This document shows, in pieces, positions 1 to 16,123 of a stretch of DNA of 64,000 nucleotides (positions are counted from its first letter, which is position 1; each line of letters opens with the position of its first letter). Origin of the DNA: Hypomesus transpacificus (lineage: Eukaryota; Chordata; Actinopteri; Osmeriformes; Osmeridae); assembly GCF_021917145.1 (NCBI RefSeq), contig NC_061082.1, positions 5,192,032 through 5,256,031 on the forward strand. The letters run 5' to 3'. The notes under the pieces were generated by a model. That model had not been told where the DNA came from and searched no databases. It was given only the letters and a program-made list of their open reading frames with translations. A program made the position numbers and the translations under genes.

Positions 1-1099
1 GTCATGTTTTGTGCCCCCTGGTGTTCTGCTGGTCTGAGAGGAGGGGGCAGTTGTGAGAGACGCATCCCAGGGGTGATTGAATTGCAGCCGTTGACTTGGA
101 CTGGATGTTTGGGCACCGAGTTCAACCGCTTTCTGCCACACGAAAAGTTTTCACAACCTGTAGACTCTGTTCATCCTGCGTCACGCCCGGCGCAAACGCC
201 ACAGCCCGGTTTCCCAACTCATTTCCAGCAGTTTCCAACCTCTGAGCGGAGATTAGATTGTCTTTATCACTCACACGTGCGCACGTTATGGATGGCACTC
301 AGCGCTGGCTAATCTTCAGGTGAAGCAGCGAAGTAGCTGAGTAGCCGTCTGCTAAGGAAGAATTCGAGTGGCACTGTGTAGATCTGAATAGTCAAGGGCT
401 ATGGTTTTAATACAATTTATTAGACTATACAATTACATAAACAAAGCTTTGCTGATCAGTCTCAACGAAGGAGGTGCCATCCACACAGGTTGTTCGCAGG
501 AGTGATGCCAACCATCACACATGCACTGCCTTATATAAACTTAAGATCAAATGGCATTCTATAAGGTCAATCAATCAATGTAGCAAACTCTGTGATTGGC
601 TAACTTAACTTAGTGACAGCTTGAAACAATACCAAGTGTCCAGTGTGTCCCAAAGTTCTTTGATGTCACAGCTCCCTCCAGAGCAGTAGATAATAAAGCC
701 ACAGGGGTTGACCAGTCAAATGGTCAACTGTCCTTTGTGTGACCATCTTCAAACAATACTTTTAATGAACACAAACAATGAAACAGGACACAGTCCTTCT
801 AGCCAAAGTTCAGAGCAGCTGTCTCATTGACCCCTTACAGTAACCAGAGGACAGAAGGCCATATAAAATGCTTCACCCATCCCCCAGGGCAAGCTGCCCA
901 CAGAGCCATCAGCACCTCACATTCCGTTGAACTCAACTTAATTATCTTCCCTTCCTGTCTCTTACCAATGAACATAGAAGATTATAGATTTCATACACAT
1001 ACATCTATGCATATGACCAAAATTTCCATTTCACGTCTCACCGCAGCTTCTTTCTTGGTGCGTCTGTCTGATCTGAGCTCTGTCTCTTCGCCCCCACAG
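1..1099. other. Upstream or intronic DNA of the LONRF gene, no exon recognised
   Basis: No coding exon of a recognisable family is seen here. The first identifiable LONRF exon starts at 1100 and is an internal TPR exon, so this stretch is probably intron, with the N-terminal exons outside the window. The short open frames show no domain and no splice context. Confidence 0.5.
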
Positions 1100-5296
<4,197 letters not shown>

Positions 5297-6630
5297 CCTC
5301 CGCACGCGCTGGCCCTCCCCCCTCCCTCACCGCCCTCGGCCCTCCTCCCTCCCTCCCTCCATCACCGCCCTCGGCCCTCCTCCCTCCCTCCCTCGGCCCT
5401 CCTCCCTCCCTCACCACCCTCCTCCCTCCCTCACCACCCTCGGCCCTCCTCCCTCCCTCCCTCCTTCACCACCCTCGGCCCTCCTCCCTCCCTCACCGCC
5501 CTCCTCCCTCCCTCGGCCCTCCACCCTCCCTCACCACCCTCGGCCCTCCTCCCTCCCTCCCTCACCACCCTCAGCCCTCCTCCCTCACCACCCTCGGCCC
5601 TCCCTCACCACCCTCGGCCCTCCCTCACCACCCTCGGCCCTCCCTCACCACCCTCGGCCCTCCTCCCTCCTCCCTCCCTCACCACCGGCCAACTCTGGGG
5701 TGGTTCAGTCGGCCGAGCAGACCGGGAGCTGGGATGGGGGCACAACTGGCTCCTTCCCATTCATCCTTCCTCTCAATCATCCCTCCATCTACGCCTCCCC
5801 CTAGTGGCGGCACACTGGAACTGCACAGCCGTGAGACTTCAGCTCTGTGTCGCGTGAAGTGGAGGAGGGAAATAGATGCACTAACGCCACCTTGTTCCGA
5901 CCCAGGAAGAGACTGTAGCAGTTGTAGACGTCAGCACCTCCCTGCTGCCTTCAGTGTCAACATGTGCTCTGGTGGTTCAACAAGAGGGAGAAGAATCAAA
6001 GTGACACTCGCCAAAAAGCAATGTGACTGAAGCACTACAGTACTGAATGTACGGGCTTGTCCGTAGTTTGTATCTGTCGCTATGGTTTTTTTTCAGTTTA
6101 TTGCTGCTCTTCACGACCCTGCTTGTTGTCTGTTCAGGACCAGGAGGACGTACAGAAAGGTGGACATTTACTGTACACGTTGTGTTGCTCTGAAAACCAC
6201 CACCAGGTTTTCACTTTTACATAACTGGGACGAACAAAACAAACTGAAAACACCCAAACTGTAGGATCTTCTGTGTGACAGGACAGCTGCATGTCCCCTC
6301 CTTTTGACCAACCCACCCCGCACACCACCCTGCAGTTTAGAGAGAGGAGAGAGAGAGGAGATGGTGTGGGTGTGTTTCAGAATCAAAATGGTGTTTCTGA
6401 TTCTGATTGGTCTTCTTTATACTGTGAATCTACATCGGGTGACTGAGTGTATATCAGTAACTCTTGAGGCCTTTTTCAATGTCTTATTTAAGTGTAATTT
6501 TACTGCTGGTGTTTTTTCTTCCTGTTTGGGTTCGTTGTGATGCGTAAAAGTAACTCCAGCGACATTCTGCATTTCACACGCATCTTAGTTGAGCAAGATC
6601 TTGTAGCTATTTTTTTTATCAAGAATTAAA
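5297..6630 (+). other. LONRF 3' UTR with CCTCC/CGGCCCTC minisatellite
   Basis: After the TGA at 5294-5296 a pyrimidine-rich minisatellite built from CCCTCGGCCCTCCTCC-like and CTCCCTCACCAC-like words runs from about 5310 to 5690. Ordinary sequence follows, up to an ATTAAA polyadenylation-type hexamer at 6625-6630. The long plus-strand open frames here are repeat artefacts. Confidence 0.6.
6625..6630 (+). terminator. Candidate poly(A) signal (ATTAAA) for LONRF
   Basis: ATTAAA about 1.3 kb after the LONRF stop codon, the first convincing plus-strand poly(A) hexamer downstream of the minisatellite. Confidence 0.45.
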
Positions 6631-7123
6631 ATTCATGTTAAAATGGATTTGCTGATGTGTTTGTGATGTTGAACTCTGCTTGTTTGGTTGATTACTGATG
6701 TGCTGCTTTGGACATGCTTAATAGTGACACAGGACAGACACTCCAACATAAACCATCAGTCAAAATGACCTTATGTTTTAAAACAGTTTAACTGTCAAAC
6801 ATGATCACAGTACACTGCATATTCATCGATGGACACAATTCAACTCACGTTAGTGCATCGTCACTTCATATACACAGTAAATAGCAGGTAGATTATTTAC
6901 TTTGTACTATATGGTGAAAGCAACCATGTATTTCAATCAGGAATAAAACTACCACTCACTAACACACGTCTAAAACTGGACCAGTCCAATGACGAAAGGG
7001 AACTTCAGTAACCAAGTCTGTTAAGATAACCGGCGTCGGTTGAAGGCCACAATAACCTCACTTCCCTTAGAACCAGATCTCCGTCGGCCTGTGTTTCATC
7101 GTCATGACGACCGCGTGGCCTCG
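6631..7123. other. Intergenic DNA between LONRF and the zinc-finger gene
   Basis: The two genes converge here. It should contain the 3' UTR of the distal zinc-finger terminal exon, but no minus-strand AATAAA or ATTAAA is evident. Confidence 0.4.
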
Positions 7124-7924
7124 TCACTTCCCGGCGGCGTGCACCGCCTGGTGCCTGATCAGGTTGCTGAGGAACGAGAAGTTCTTCCCACACTGGCTGC
7201 AGTGGAAGCGTTTCTCCCCGGTGTGAACGCTCTGGTGCACCTTCAGGTTGTTGGAGTGGGAGAACTGCTTGCCGCACTGGGAGCACTGGTACGGTTTCTC
7301 CCCGGTGTGGACGCGCTGGTGCCTCTTCAGGCTGCAGAACTGGCCAAACTGCTTCCCACACTGAGAGCACTGGTAGGGTTTCTCCCCGGTGTGCACGCGC
7401 TCGTGGATGCGCAGCTGGCACTGGTGGGGGTACTGGCGCAGGCAGAAGGCACACTTGTAGGGGCGGGGGTCCGGCCCCAGGGGGGCGGAGGGATTGGGGG
7501 CGTGGCCCGAGGGGGGAGACAGGCCAGTGGGGTTCTCCTGAAGCCCCGCCCACGCCGGGGGCTGTTCCCCCGTTGGCATGCCGACCGGGGCGGCGGTGTT
7601 CTGGAAGCGAGGGTCGTAGCCGTACGACCGGCCGTGATAGGCTCCGCTCTGACTCACATGATGCACCGGGTTCTGGCCCGAGTCCCCGGGGCTCCACAGA
7701 GACGAGGGGGTGACGTCACCGCTGACATCAGCCCCTCCCACAGGAAGTGTGTCGATCACGATGACCTCAGATTTGACCTCAGATTTGACCTCTGCGTGAA
7801 GGTGAACGCCACCGTCTCCACCGTCCTCCTTCCTCCCGTTCTCTGGTCTCTGCTCCTCTGGTCTGTGCTCCTCTGGTCTGTGCTCCTCTGGTCTGTGCTC
7901 CTCGCCTGCATCGCTCGCCAGGCC
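7124..7924 (-). CDS. Alternative terminal exon of the zinc-finger gene (four other fingers)
   Basis: Single exon 7924-7124 behind a good acceptor (CTGTTTCCAG), phase 0. This is exactly the phase left by exon 2 (ending at 9636), so exons 1-2 can splice here instead of to 9365-8334 and give 402 aa. It starts GLASDAGEEHRPEE with an EEHRP repeat and has an acidic/Lys EVKSEVKSEVIVIDTLP segment. It ends with four C2H2 fingers (YKCAFC, YQCSQC, YQCSQC, FHCSQC) joined by TGEKP linkers, then VHAAGK and a stop. No separate first exon or coiled-coil head is seen between 7924 and 8334. Alternative reading: a neighbouring duplicate gene that has lost its 5' exons. Confidence 0.7.
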   Translation of the reverse strand, partial: GLASDAGEEHRPEEHRPEEHRPEEQRPENGRKEDGGDGGVHLHAEVKSEVKSEVIVIDTLPVGGADVSGDVTPSSLWSPGDSGQNPVHHVSQSGAYHGRSYGYDPRFQNTAAPVGMPTGEQPPAWAGLQENPTGLSPPSGHAPNPSAPLGPDPRPYKCAFCLRQYPHQCQLRIHERVHTGEKPYQCSQCGKQFGQFCSLKRHQRVHTGEKPYQCSQCGKQFSHSNNLKVHQSVHTGEKRFHCSQCGKNFSFLSNLIRHQAVHAAGK

Positions 7925-8112
7925 CTGGAAACAGGAATGAGGAAGTGAGTCCACAGGCAGGGGCACGATGACAGATCTGCATGTTCTAATCAACACACTG
8001 AATATGTTTAATGTATGTTCTTAATAAGTCATTATACTGAGTAAACTCCTCCCATATGGAGCACAGGAGTTGTCTGGTTCTTACAGTTCACTTTATACAT
8101 ATTATCTACTGC

Positions 8113-8118
8113 TTTATT
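8113..8118 (-). terminator. Candidate poly(A) signal for proximal zinc-finger isoform
   Basis: AATAAA on the minus strand (TTTATT on plus), about 215 bp past the stop at 8334. It supports the proximal exon as a true transcript end. A poly-C run at 8206-8245 lies between. Confidence 0.5.
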
Positions 8119-8333
8119 CAATTTACTAAAGATACAAAAGACACTGTACTGCCTGATCATATCAATAAATATCCAAAGTCACTGAGGTTCAATCTACATC
8201 ATGCACCCCCCCCCCCCCCGCCCCCCGCCCCCCCCCCCCCCCACACACACACACAAAAACAAGCAAACTCGACACAAGGCAAACTGGCGTTTCCAACCCT
8301 CACAAGTATTTCAGTGGGGAGAGAGAGCCTTCT

Positions 8334-10346
8334 CTAGTCATGCTGCAGTTTCTGGTGCCTCTTCAGGTTGCTGGGGTGGGAGAAGCTCCGTCCGCACTGC
8401 CTGCAGCCGAACGGACGCTCCCCCGTGTGGACGTTCTGGTGCACCCTCAGCTGGCTGGGGCACACGAAGCTCTTGTGGCAGAGCGGGCAGGCAAACTGCT
8501 TCTGCCTGGCGTGGTTCACGCGGTGCTTCCGCAAGTCGCTCTCCTGCACGAACCTCTTCCTGCACAGGCCGCAGGCGAACGGGCGCTCCAGCGCCGCTCC
8601 GGCCGCAGGACCCTGGCCAAGATGGCCGCCGACGGGCCTCTGGAAGGTTCTGTGAGGGGACGGGGCGTTGCTGAAGTCGGGGCTACAGCGGGTATTTGTG
8701 ATGGAGACCCCGGAGGAAGACGTGTGGTTTGAGGACAGTGTCCCTGGGGCTTGGTACGCGGGCGCTGCGTGAGGCTTGGGGCCGGCATCGTTGGAGAGAC
8801 CGCTCACTTCCCCCTCCCCGGTACTAAAGACCCCCTCGGACCACACCATCATCCTGTCTACCCCCCGACCACCACCCACGCCCCCGATAGCCACGCCCCC
8901 TGCTGACACCCCGCCATATGAGGCGCTGGAGCCTCCAGTCTGCCCCGTTGAGGAGGCGCTGTCTGAACCCAGGGGCCCCGTCTCAGCATCCACCCCAGCC
9001 GTACCGGGGACGTAGCTAGCTGCTGCTTCTATCCACGCCTGGGCTACAGGAGCTTCGCTCAGGTCCAAGTACGGCATTTCTCCTCTGAGGTCACTTCCTG
9101 TGAGAGCGTGAGGCGGGGTCGCACTCTCGATCTTTGTCTCTGACTGGTAGTCGGCAACAGCGGGGGGTTGAGACCCACTGACCTCCGTTAGGTTGCGTCC
9201 GGCAGCGCCGTCCCACTGCCCGGTTGTGGAAGGAGGACTGAGCCCTCTGTCGCCCCCCGGTGGCCGCTCTGAGTCCCTGCTTGAGGCAGGGTCGTCCACT
9301 CCCGTCGCCCCCTCCACCTTCACGATAAGCAGGTCCAGTTCCTCCTCCTGCTTTGGGCCTGTTGTCTGGAGGTAGAGGATTGAAATAAGAAGGAACAGAG
9401 GAAATAGAAAAGCTGGAACGGCTCATGAACATGTTCATCGTGAAATCTGCCATCACTGATCATCAATCACCGATTCATCATTTTCTATCATCTACCTAAT
9501 AATATATAGTGTATAAAGTGTGTATTAACCTTTCATTTATGTCATCGTACTATAATGTAATGGGGCATTAAGTAATATGCTAAACTATTTTTGTGTTCAG
9601 ACAGCCAGTGTCGAAACAGTAAGCCGAATAGTTACCTCATTTTTTGCCTCAACATCACAGTTTGAGGCTGGATCCTGGTTCAGATGAAAAGGACTCCTAT
9701 CTCTTCCTGCACTGGTCCTGCTCACAGATCTCTCTCTGCCCTGAAAAGATGGTCCTGCAATCCAAGCAAATAACGGTTACAACATGCCACTTGACCTGGG
9801 CTCATTACCTCTTTGATTGGAGTGTTTTTTTTTTTTACTTTCAGAGCAGACGGGTTAACACTGGCGTTTATTTAGAGACTAAAACTTACTCGCTATATTG
9901 CTTTACATGCCAATTTCGATGAGCTGTTTGCTAAATGTAGAAAACTGTATAATTAAATGGATACATGGAATGAATAATGAGACCTACGCACTTGGTCCAA
10001 TCTAAATGAACTCGTCTCCTCAATTGTCTCAATATAATAATTGTTCTCCTACAGTACCTGATGCCTGTGTATCCCGTAAGGGTCTGTTGAGCAGGCGAAC
10101 CCCAAACCGATTGCTGACAGACCCCTCTGAAAACTTCATCCTCTCCGTTCGAAACCTTGCAATTTGTAGCTCTAATAGTTTAATTTTTCTGCGAAGGAAT
10201 TCGTTCTCTTTGTGACTCTGAGACATCTCCAGGTGAACGACAGCGTAGCCATCATCCACAACTTTGCAAATTTCGGCTACGGCTGCATTAGCCAGTACCT
10301 CCATGATTGAGGCTATCTGTGCTTGGAATTCTCCGGTTCCCGACAT
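8334..10346 (-). CDS. C2H2 zinc-finger protein, isoform with proximal terminal exon
   Basis: Putative nuclear DNA-binding regulator; no named orthologue is recognised. Exons in transcription order are 10346-10058, 9754-9636 and 9365-8334, all with GT/AG junctions, giving 479 aa in one frame. Exon 1 begins MSGTGEFQAQIASIMEVLAN and has a short predicted coiled coil (ENEFLRRKIKLLELQIARFR). This head is typical of a teleost-expanded class of zinc-finger genes and suggests self-association (inference). Exon 3 opens with an acidic LDLLIVKVEG motif, also usual in this class. It continues through a long disordered Ser/Gly/Pro region and ends with three C2H2 fingers (FACGLCRKRF, FACPLCHKSF, FGCRQCGRSF), with a TGERP linker before the last. 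A minus-strand AATAAA lies at 8113-8118. A second terminal exon downstream fits the same splice phase. Confidence 0.85.
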
Positions 10347-11110
10347 CGTTCCCTTCTAGTGCTCCTCTTCTCCTTTTGAAATTCGAGACTTTCAGCCCCA
10401 CGTTAATACAACAACGTCTCTTTTAAAAAGTATCTTTATCAAACTGTTATCTGTAGTAAACGTCAGGTCTGCAGTCTTTGAGAGAATTGTTGATATTAGC
10501 GGTTTTGGCTCCCTGTTTTCCCTCCCCTTGACAGTGTCAAATTATATTCAAAAAATCAACATCGCCCCCTGCTGTTTGGGAGCGATCTATTTTTGGAGAT
10601 GTCTAAAGTGAAATGGAGAATGTCGTCACTTGGTTTTTAATTTAGTTAAAAAAATTCGGAACCAAAAATGGGTTTCGGAAATTCGGATAGTCTAGCTCAA
10701 ATTCAAACAGTGAAATTCAACCCCTCCCCCCTGGTCAAATTCGAATTGACAGAAAATTTGACCGGAAGAGATTTGAGTCGAGAAAATTCCGATTGCAACA
10801 TCCTGGATACCAAGGATAGGTAAAGCAATCGAGCCTGAATGCAATCGAACCATCTCACTCAGGCCCCTCTCATCCAGGTGTAGCTGTGTAACAGTCATAC
10901 AATCTCAACCTGGGGTATTTTTTTATGGAATTTTTATTTTACTGTTGGTGTATATTTGAGTAATTTGAGTAACACATTTATTTGATATAGCACTAGCCAA
11001 ACATTGCTACTGTTAAGCAAAGAAATCGAAGGATGTAATGAAAATTCACTCACACAAAACGATATTTCATATTTTATCTTACATGTTCCTAAATTTGAGC
11101 ACTGATAATC

Positions 11111-11116
11111 TTTATT
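11111..11116 (-). terminator. Candidate poly(A) signal for GBP A
   Basis: AATAAA on the minus strand about 82 bp past the stop codon of GBP A. Confidence 0.55.
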
Positions 11117-11197
11117 GGCTTGAGGTCTTACATGCAAACTGTAACAAGAGGATTGTGGGTAATGAAGTAAAAAGGTAAACTGCTCCTGGTTTGAAGC

Positions 11198-14100
11198 TTA
11201 TTGTAAAATGCAGCCACCAGAACTACGCTTCTGTTCTGCTCTTCTTCTGTCCTCTTGGATTTGATTGATCTGTCCCTGCAGCCTGGATGCTCTGTCATCA
11301 AACCCTTGCTGTAGGAGGGATCTCTGCTCCTGGAAGGGAGAAAAAATAAAGTTGACGAATTTATTATCGCTGTGAATTAAACTGTGTGTAGGTCTGAGCA
11401 GGGGCACAAGTTTGTTTTCAAATGTGGGTGGTACACAGTAATGTATTATGAAACCAACAACCCTGGTTCTGAGTGTGTCTCACCGTCAGCTTGACCTGCA
11501 GAACCCTGTCGTACTCTGCTGCAGCGTTTCTCCTGTCTACCTCTATCTTCTCCATCAGCTGGTCGACGTGCTGCTGGTGAGTTCTGTCCTGGTCCTCCTG
11601 CAGCCTCTTCTGAAACCTTACCTGCTCCTCCGCTGCACACTGTTGTCGTTCAGCCTGCTCCCTCCTGGCCTCTTCCTCTACAGAGAGAGACAGAAACACA
11701 GCAGGTTACATGAAATACACTTTCTGAAATATTGCGGTGCTATAGTGATAGTTTATTTGTGTCACCTTTTGTCCTTTGCTCAGCTTCAGAGAGAGAATTG
11801 TCTGCTGCCAGGATAGTCTGTCCAAGGCTGGCCAGCCCATCCAGGTACACCTGGAGAACCTCCTCTGCCTGAACACACACAGAGAGAGAGAAATATGAGA
11901 CTACTTTAACTACATGCCTGGAAACTAATACTGATTTAAACTCTCATCTGAACTCATTTGAAAGCACCACTTCTCCCCAACATACCTTCACTCCTTTGCC
12001 CTCTGTCCTCTTGTATAGCTTGGTCATCATTTGGAGGTCCGTGCAATAGTTGTAGTATCCACCAGGGACAGTGTAGACAGAACTCCCCTCCTCCTCCAGA
12101 GGGCCGAAGACCCTCTTGATGATGCTTTCACACACCCTCTTGGACTCCTGGCAGTTCTTCTCATGGATCTGCCGGTATTCTGCCTCAAGCACTTCCTGAA
12201 AAACAGTCAGGAGTGATGATAAGAACCAAGACAACACTGGGTTGGGTGATTCTCAGACATACCTTGTAATGATACATTTGGACAGGGACATACTAAAGTT
12301 ATGTTTCAAAAAATAATAAATAAATTGGTATATTTTATTTGAAGCCCAAAAAACCCTCCGGCCTATTGTGAGAGAAAAAAATACAGGAAAATATGATTAT
12401 TTTTAGATGCACAAACCGCAAGCCTTTTCTGGTATTTCTGGTCCTCGTCCTTAAAGGTACTTTTCATGAAGATGACCAGAGCCTCCTTCTCTATCTGGGC
12501 GTGGATATCAGACAGTTCCTCCAGGTCCTCGGTTGGGAAAGCCACCCATGATGCCATGCTCTCCTGGTAGAACACCCTGGCACGCTCAACAGCACAGGAG
12601 TTCTCAATCTCTGACAGCGCCAGCACGGCGTTGTCCAGGCAGGGGATCTGCCCGCTGCGGATGGCAGCAACGTACGTCTCTGCCAGGTTACCCAACACTG
12701 CGGTAGAGACATAGGTTGTAAAAAAGATGTGGTTGTCATACAACCAATAAGGTTACAACATGAACTATGTTACTGGATGGAAGTTAGGTTTTCGGTAATA
12801 CTCACATCTGCCAGTTACCAACAAGCCACCTTTCAAGGTCTTTGTTTTGGCGTTGGTGAAGACGTGGGTACAGAAGTCCTTGGACTGCTGGACAAAGTCT
12901 GGCTCCAAGTCAGCATCAGTCAGATCCTCCATGCGTCTCATCTTCTCCCCGTTAGCCGGACGCTCAAACACAAAACACCAGCGGGGGGAGAAGTAGTTCC
13001 GGAGGCAGCTGCGAGGGAGGTTGTACGCCTGAGTCTTCGGACTCGTACCTTTGAACGACAAAGACACAGTAATGGTTAGGATTTGCCAACTATGGAAAAT
13101 CCCATTCTGCTTCCTTCTTCTTACTATCTTCCACATTCTCCCTACTTGGAACTCTGGAAGGTGTATCTGGCCTCACAGGTCAGAGCATGAACTGTCTGGA
13201 GACAGTGGCTACATTTGGAGCCTCCATATTATTTACTGTGGAGTCCGTGCTCATTTGGGTGTGTTGTGTTTGCATCTGAGTAACAAACACAGCAAGTTCA
13301 AAGTACAGAACTTGTGTGTGCACTTCATCTGCAGTAGTGACGACAAGCAACAAGAAAAACTTGCAAGCTGAGAAACCTAACATTCTGTGGGTGTCAGAAA
13401 CATTCAACAACTACTCAAGACTTATATAATATTATAAATATTCAGATGAACCCAGGCTTGGTTTTTGGGGGGCAGGAGAGATAGATGAAGTTTCTCTCAC
13501 CTGGTTTCAGCTTGAGGGCGTTCTCCAGGTACTGATCTGCAGTGATCGCTTGTCCCTCGAGCTTCAACTCCAGGGTGAAGTCACGAACTGTCCACACAAA
13601 GGAGGGAAAGAACTGCATGTATTCTGCATCATCATCCTCCGTCTGTCCAGACTTCACCTTGATGTGCTCTGTCAGTTCAGTCACATAGCTGCAGGGGGCG
13701 GTGTTGAGGACAAAATGAAACTGGAACATTCTCTCATGAGGGGTGGGTGGGTCATTGGGGCTACACACTTTTCAAGTGGCTGAAACAATAAATGTTTATT
13801 AACTGTGCTAAACCTCAGTGTGTGTTAACTTTGCTAAACCTCAGGGTGTGTTAACTGTGCTGCCCTCAGTGTGTGTTAACTGTACTAAACCTCAGAGTAT
13901 GTTAACTGTGCTAAACCTCAGTGTGTGTTAACTGTGCTAAGCTACATGTGCTCTTCCGTAGACATGCAGGATACTGGAGTTTCTCCAAGGCGTTGTTGTC
14001 GATGGTGCCCATGCTATTGTACACCAGAGTGCTGCTGAGGAGGACAGCAAGGGAGAAGATCCAGTTGTCGTTCTTCTCATCACCCTGGAAACAAACAAAA

Positions 14101-15089
14101 AAAACAGAGTTACAGTGATATTAATTAATATGATTAAGAAAACTCAACTTTTACATGGGGTTTTATTGTAGTTCAGTATAACACAATTTGTGTAGGGATG
14201 ACAAGAGGAAAAACTCAATTTCCCCCCCTCACCTTCTCTACGTCCCCTAGTCCCTCTGTGTCCAGCAGCACCAGAGTGTGGTCAGCTTGTTTAGGATGAG
14301 GCACACACCACATCCAGATGCCCTTAGTCTTGGACTGTATGGTGGATCCCAAGGCAAATCCTTGAGGATGAAGCATAAAGTTCAAGTGGTTAAGTGGTTA
14401 AGTACCCTAAGGTTCATAACTGTACAGCCTTTCGTACATAAAACGTTCTCTCGGGGTCCAAAGTACCAGAACTACATTTTGACGACTGATGACGAGTGTA
14501 ATTATCAGTATGACAGCCACCATGAGTATTTCACCAAGATAATGTACCTTGAGGCTAATACATTTAAAAATACACATGGGAATTTCCACTAGAATCTCTT
14601 CACCCTCCTGAATGATGACTCACTATGCCCTGTTCTCTTAAAGGAACATGATCACATTTTCCAACAGGCTGCATGACTTGCAGTGCATGTTTCACTTCAC
14701 GAAATAAATGTCAATGTCGACACCATAAAAAAGTAACGCATTATTAACTTACTAAAATTAACTTCACCTCTGGAAGTTCACTTCATCACCACAAAAAAGT
14801 GCTTTCTTGCATGGCGGCAGAAAAACAATTAGACAATATCCGTATATTAATTATAGGCTATAAGAAGTGGGACAAAAAGGCCCTCTCTCTGCCCACCTTT
14901 GTTCTTCCCAGCTAGCTTGTTCATGAGGTAGGACTTGCCAGTGCGGTACAAACCCACCACCGCCACCGCCACCACATGCTGGTCTATCTGGTTCAGGATG
15001 TCCTGCGCAGCTGGCACCACACGCAGTCTCCCCTCTTTGTCACTCTCCACCAGGCACACCGGCTCCTTCATGCTGACTGTCCCAGACAT
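11198..15089 (-). CDS. Guanylate-binding protein (GBP) A, CaaX-ended
   Basis: Interferon-type large GTPase of the dynamin superfamily; the family acts in cell-autonomous immunity at pathogen-containing vacuoles. Ten exons in transcription order: 15089-14897, 14360-14233, 14084-13975, 13688-13501, 13048-12806, 12697-12417, 12195-11986, 11868-11766, 11677-11484, 11329-11198; total 593 aa, in frame throughout. The G domain has the P-loop GLYRTGKS (about residues 46-53), switch region [17 protein letters not shown], and the RD-type motif in FVWTVRDF. The helical middle domain follows ([11 protein letters not shown] onward). The C-terminal two exons are a charged coiled coil. The protein ends in CILQ, a CaaX box whose Gln favours farnesylation, so membrane anchoring is predicted. 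ATG 15089 is chosen over the upstream GTG and the later ATG at 15071. A minus-strand AATAAA is at 11111-11116. Confidence 0.93.
13800..13936. repeat. 26-bp tandem repeat in GBP A intron, about 5 copies
   Basis: Imperfect copies built on AACTGTGCTAAACCTCAG plus GTGTGTT, ending about 35 bp from the exon at 13975-14084, within the intron that precedes exon 13688-13501. Confidence 0.85.
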
Positions 15090-15606
15090 CACGATTCTGC
15101 TGAGAGAGACACAAGAAACACATAGGGCAAAACGACTGAAGTTGGTTTCATATTCGCAGCTTGAAGTTTGAGGTTACGCCTATTTTTCACTAAAGGTGAA
15201 ACGGCTGAAAAGATCAGGTCGTCGAGATCAGGTTTACAGGTACCTTTACTAAAATTTAAAATGTGGGATTTATAGTGTCATGTCCCCGGCCTACGCCAGT
15301 CTGGATCGTGTCGGTTCTGTCTGTTTATTCCAGGCCCAGGTCCCGGTTACCATTCCGTGTCTTCCTCCCTCCCGTTAACTCAACCAGTGTGCGAATTACG
15401 GGGGGGAATTAAGGCGGGGATAAGCTCAGCACACAATCAGACTCACATGTGTGTCGTGCGTTTGGGTCCCCCAGTAAAGACGTATCACCTAGGCTAATTG
15501 TTGAGTTAATGTCAAAAATAGAAAAAGTTGGAGCAACAACGGCACACAACGCGACCTCCACATAATACCATCATGTTTTCGGAATATCAGATGAATGTCG
15601 AGCGTT

Positions 15607-15618
15607 GAAAATGAAACT
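15607..15618 (+). promoter_or_regulatory. ISRE-like motif GAAAATGAAACT
   Basis: Exact match to GAAANNGAAACT, the reverse form of the canonical interferon-stimulated response element core. Confidence 0.5.
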
Positions 15619-15769
15619 AACATTTACCTCGGGTCAATAACCGTCCCAACTATCAGGCAACTAATACGATAAAAGATGCAACAGTACCTACCTTTTCACC
15701 GACTTCAAATCCAATAAATTTGGATGGTTTGCAACAAAACGACGTAGCTGTGATTATGTGACTAGTAGT

Positions 15770-15793
15770 GAAACTGAAAGTGAAACTGAAAGT
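15770..15793 (+). promoter_or_regulatory. Four-fold GAAA ISRE/IRF element
   Basis: Four GAAA cores spaced six bases apart (GAAACTGAAAGT repeated twice), the arrangement bound by IRF dimers and ISGF3. It lies about 330 bp before the GBP B start codon and 680 bp before that of GBP A. This is the strongest regulatory motif seen in the window. Confidence 0.7.
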
Positions 15794-16123
15794 GTTCAGC
15801 ACGTAATTACATCTTGTTCTTTTCTTATCTTTAGCCTACTGGAGTCGTTTTTCTTCAGCTTTGCAGATAGAAACCTCTTTATTACGCTTTGAATTGAAGT
15901 TGCCTACAGTCAGATCACAGACACGCAGGCTACCGAGTTTTGGGTAAGTTCAGTAGGGACAGGCTACATTCATGACAGGAATTACTTGCGTTTTGATACG
16001 CCTAGTTGACATTGAATTTATTTGTTCTTATTATTAGGCCATTATTATTATTATTCAAAGGCATACATTAAGTTGAGCGCATTTATGCTTTCAGTTGTTC
16101 AGAGCCAAGCCCTGCAGAAAACA

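Larger units (their letters stand above)
15090..16123. promoter_or_regulatory. Shared head-to-head promoter region of the two GBP genes
   Basis: About 1 kb separates the two start codons. It holds a cluster of GAAANNGAAA interferon-response motifs (separate entries). An acceptor near 16092 or 16117, just before the GBP B ATG, indicates a non-coding first exon within this interval. Interferon induction from a shared region is inferred from the motifs and from the family. Confidence 0.6.

Noticed and set aside
4-312. 102-codon frame at the window start
   Set aside because: No recognisable domain and no link to the LONRF frame.
16022-16123. Upstream in-frame ATG extending GBP B
   Set aside because: The added leader is not GBP-like, acceptor sites fall between it and 16124, and 16124 has the better context.
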